Below are positions 31,612 to 31,864 of a stretch of 31,864 nucleotides of DNA, in pieces (position 1 is the stretch's first letter; the number at the start of each line of letters is the position of its first letter). The notes under the pieces are model-generated. The model saw only the letters and a program-made list of their open reading frames with translations, was not told where the DNA came from and searched no databases. This stretch comes from CAZWAP01 sp964632005. Lineage in GTDB: Bacteria > Planctomycetota > Phycisphaerae > Sedimentisphaerales > Anaerobacaceae. The DNA lies in NCBI GenBank assembly GCA_964632005.1, contig CAZWAP010000025.1, positions 1 through 31,864 of the forward strand. Direction: 5' to 3'. A program made the position numbers and the translations under genes.

Positions 31612-31864
31612 ATCTGTGCCTGAAAAGCCACGAAGCCATCAGGTTGGCTGTCAGTGCGGAGTCGCTGAGCCTTTAACCTCGACCTCGTACGTGCGTACTG
31701 CCAAGATGTTGGACGAATATTGCCTCGATGTCAACCAGATTCCGCCTTCGCAGCATTTTTTGGGGACGTTCCTGCCTTAGGCCGGCTTGGCAGGCTCGCT
31801 TCTCGGTGTACCGCGTTGCTCTTATGGGCCGTTGCGCCCACGGCTGCCGCAGGTGCCGAATTGC
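31612..31864. other. Right-hand end of the window, no clear gene
   Basis: About 250 bases upstream of the dockerin-like gene. Minus-strand frames here are short and broken by stops. One reads protein-like for about 35 residues (VPKKCCEGGIWLTSRQYSSN, then VRTYEVEVKGSATPH) before a stop, but has no start. It could be a remnant related to the missing N-terminal part of the dockerin-like gene. Confidence 0.3.

Noticed and set aside
30806..31780. Plus-strand 324-codon frame opposite the cysteine-rich gene
   Set aside because: It is Ser/Arg/Pro-rich, and the minus strand carries perfectly spaced cysteines and dockerin loops that chance would not produce.
1..31864. CRISPR array, insertion sequence, integrase, rRNA or tRNA
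   Set aside because: I found no regularly spaced repeats, no transposase or recombinase motifs and no structural RNA on either strand.

Overview
The window looks like a Planctomycetota chromosome fragment, most likely class Phycisphaerae (Sedimentisphaerales-like). The signs are a C-terminal sorting signal of the VPAPGA + hydrophobic segment + WLRRRR type, a dockerin-like domain with 'DFAILASAWL / DLLVLARNWL' repeats, a membrane-anchored helix-turn-helix protein with a Glu/Pro/Ala linker, and very large exported TPR proteins. This is inferred from protein style only; no rRNA, tRNA or other marker gene is present.

Layout. (1) 1-1960, plus strand: an exported PEP-CTERM-like protein and a lipoprotein of unknown function, each with a recognisable promoter; a terminator follows the first. 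(2) 4714-2020, minus strand: a tight four-gene operon behind a strong sigma70-like promoter. It encodes a double-HTH sigma-like protein, an ABC-type ATPase and a GNAT acetyltransferase (together the two halves of the COG2401-type ATPase/acetyltransferase), and a ParB/Srx-fold protein. This set looks like a mobile-element regulatory or early module. (3) 5375-9390: four metabolic or envelope genes: a fused SGNH + alpha/beta hydrolase, a 45-aa entericidin-like lipoprotein on the minus strand, a SagB-type nitroreductase and a PfkB-family kinase. (4) 9730-22655: fourteen plus-strand genes of a tailed-phage structural cluster. They run from an SPP1-type portal, a coiled-coil scaffold-like protein and an SU10-type (DUF5309-like) major capsid protein followed by a perfect hairpin terminator, through connector-like proteins, a row of fibre or adhesin proteins (FN3-like, beta-helix, LamG) and a baseplate-hub-like protein, to small membrane and lipoprotein genes that could serve lysis. 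(5) 30557-22642, minus strand: a membrane-anchored HTH protein, a 1782-aa TPR protein and a 468-aa TPR protein. The last converges on the phage cluster with a 14-bp tail-to-tail overlap. (6) 31611-30895, minus strand: a cysteine-rich repeat protein with a C-terminal dockerin-like domain and no convincing N-terminus.

The main observation is that the phage cluster has portal, scaffold, capsid, fibres and a hub, but the window shows no terminase, no head protease, no tape measure, no endolysin, no integrase and no replication gene. Ordinary-looking bacterial genes sit where a terminase would be expected. The element could be a decayed prophage, a satellite that borrows packaging functions, or a domesticated particle system (gene-transfer-agent-like). 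The ParB/ATPase/GNAT/HTH operon 5 kb upstream may be its regulatory half, separated by cargo or host genes. The sequence alone does not decide between these.
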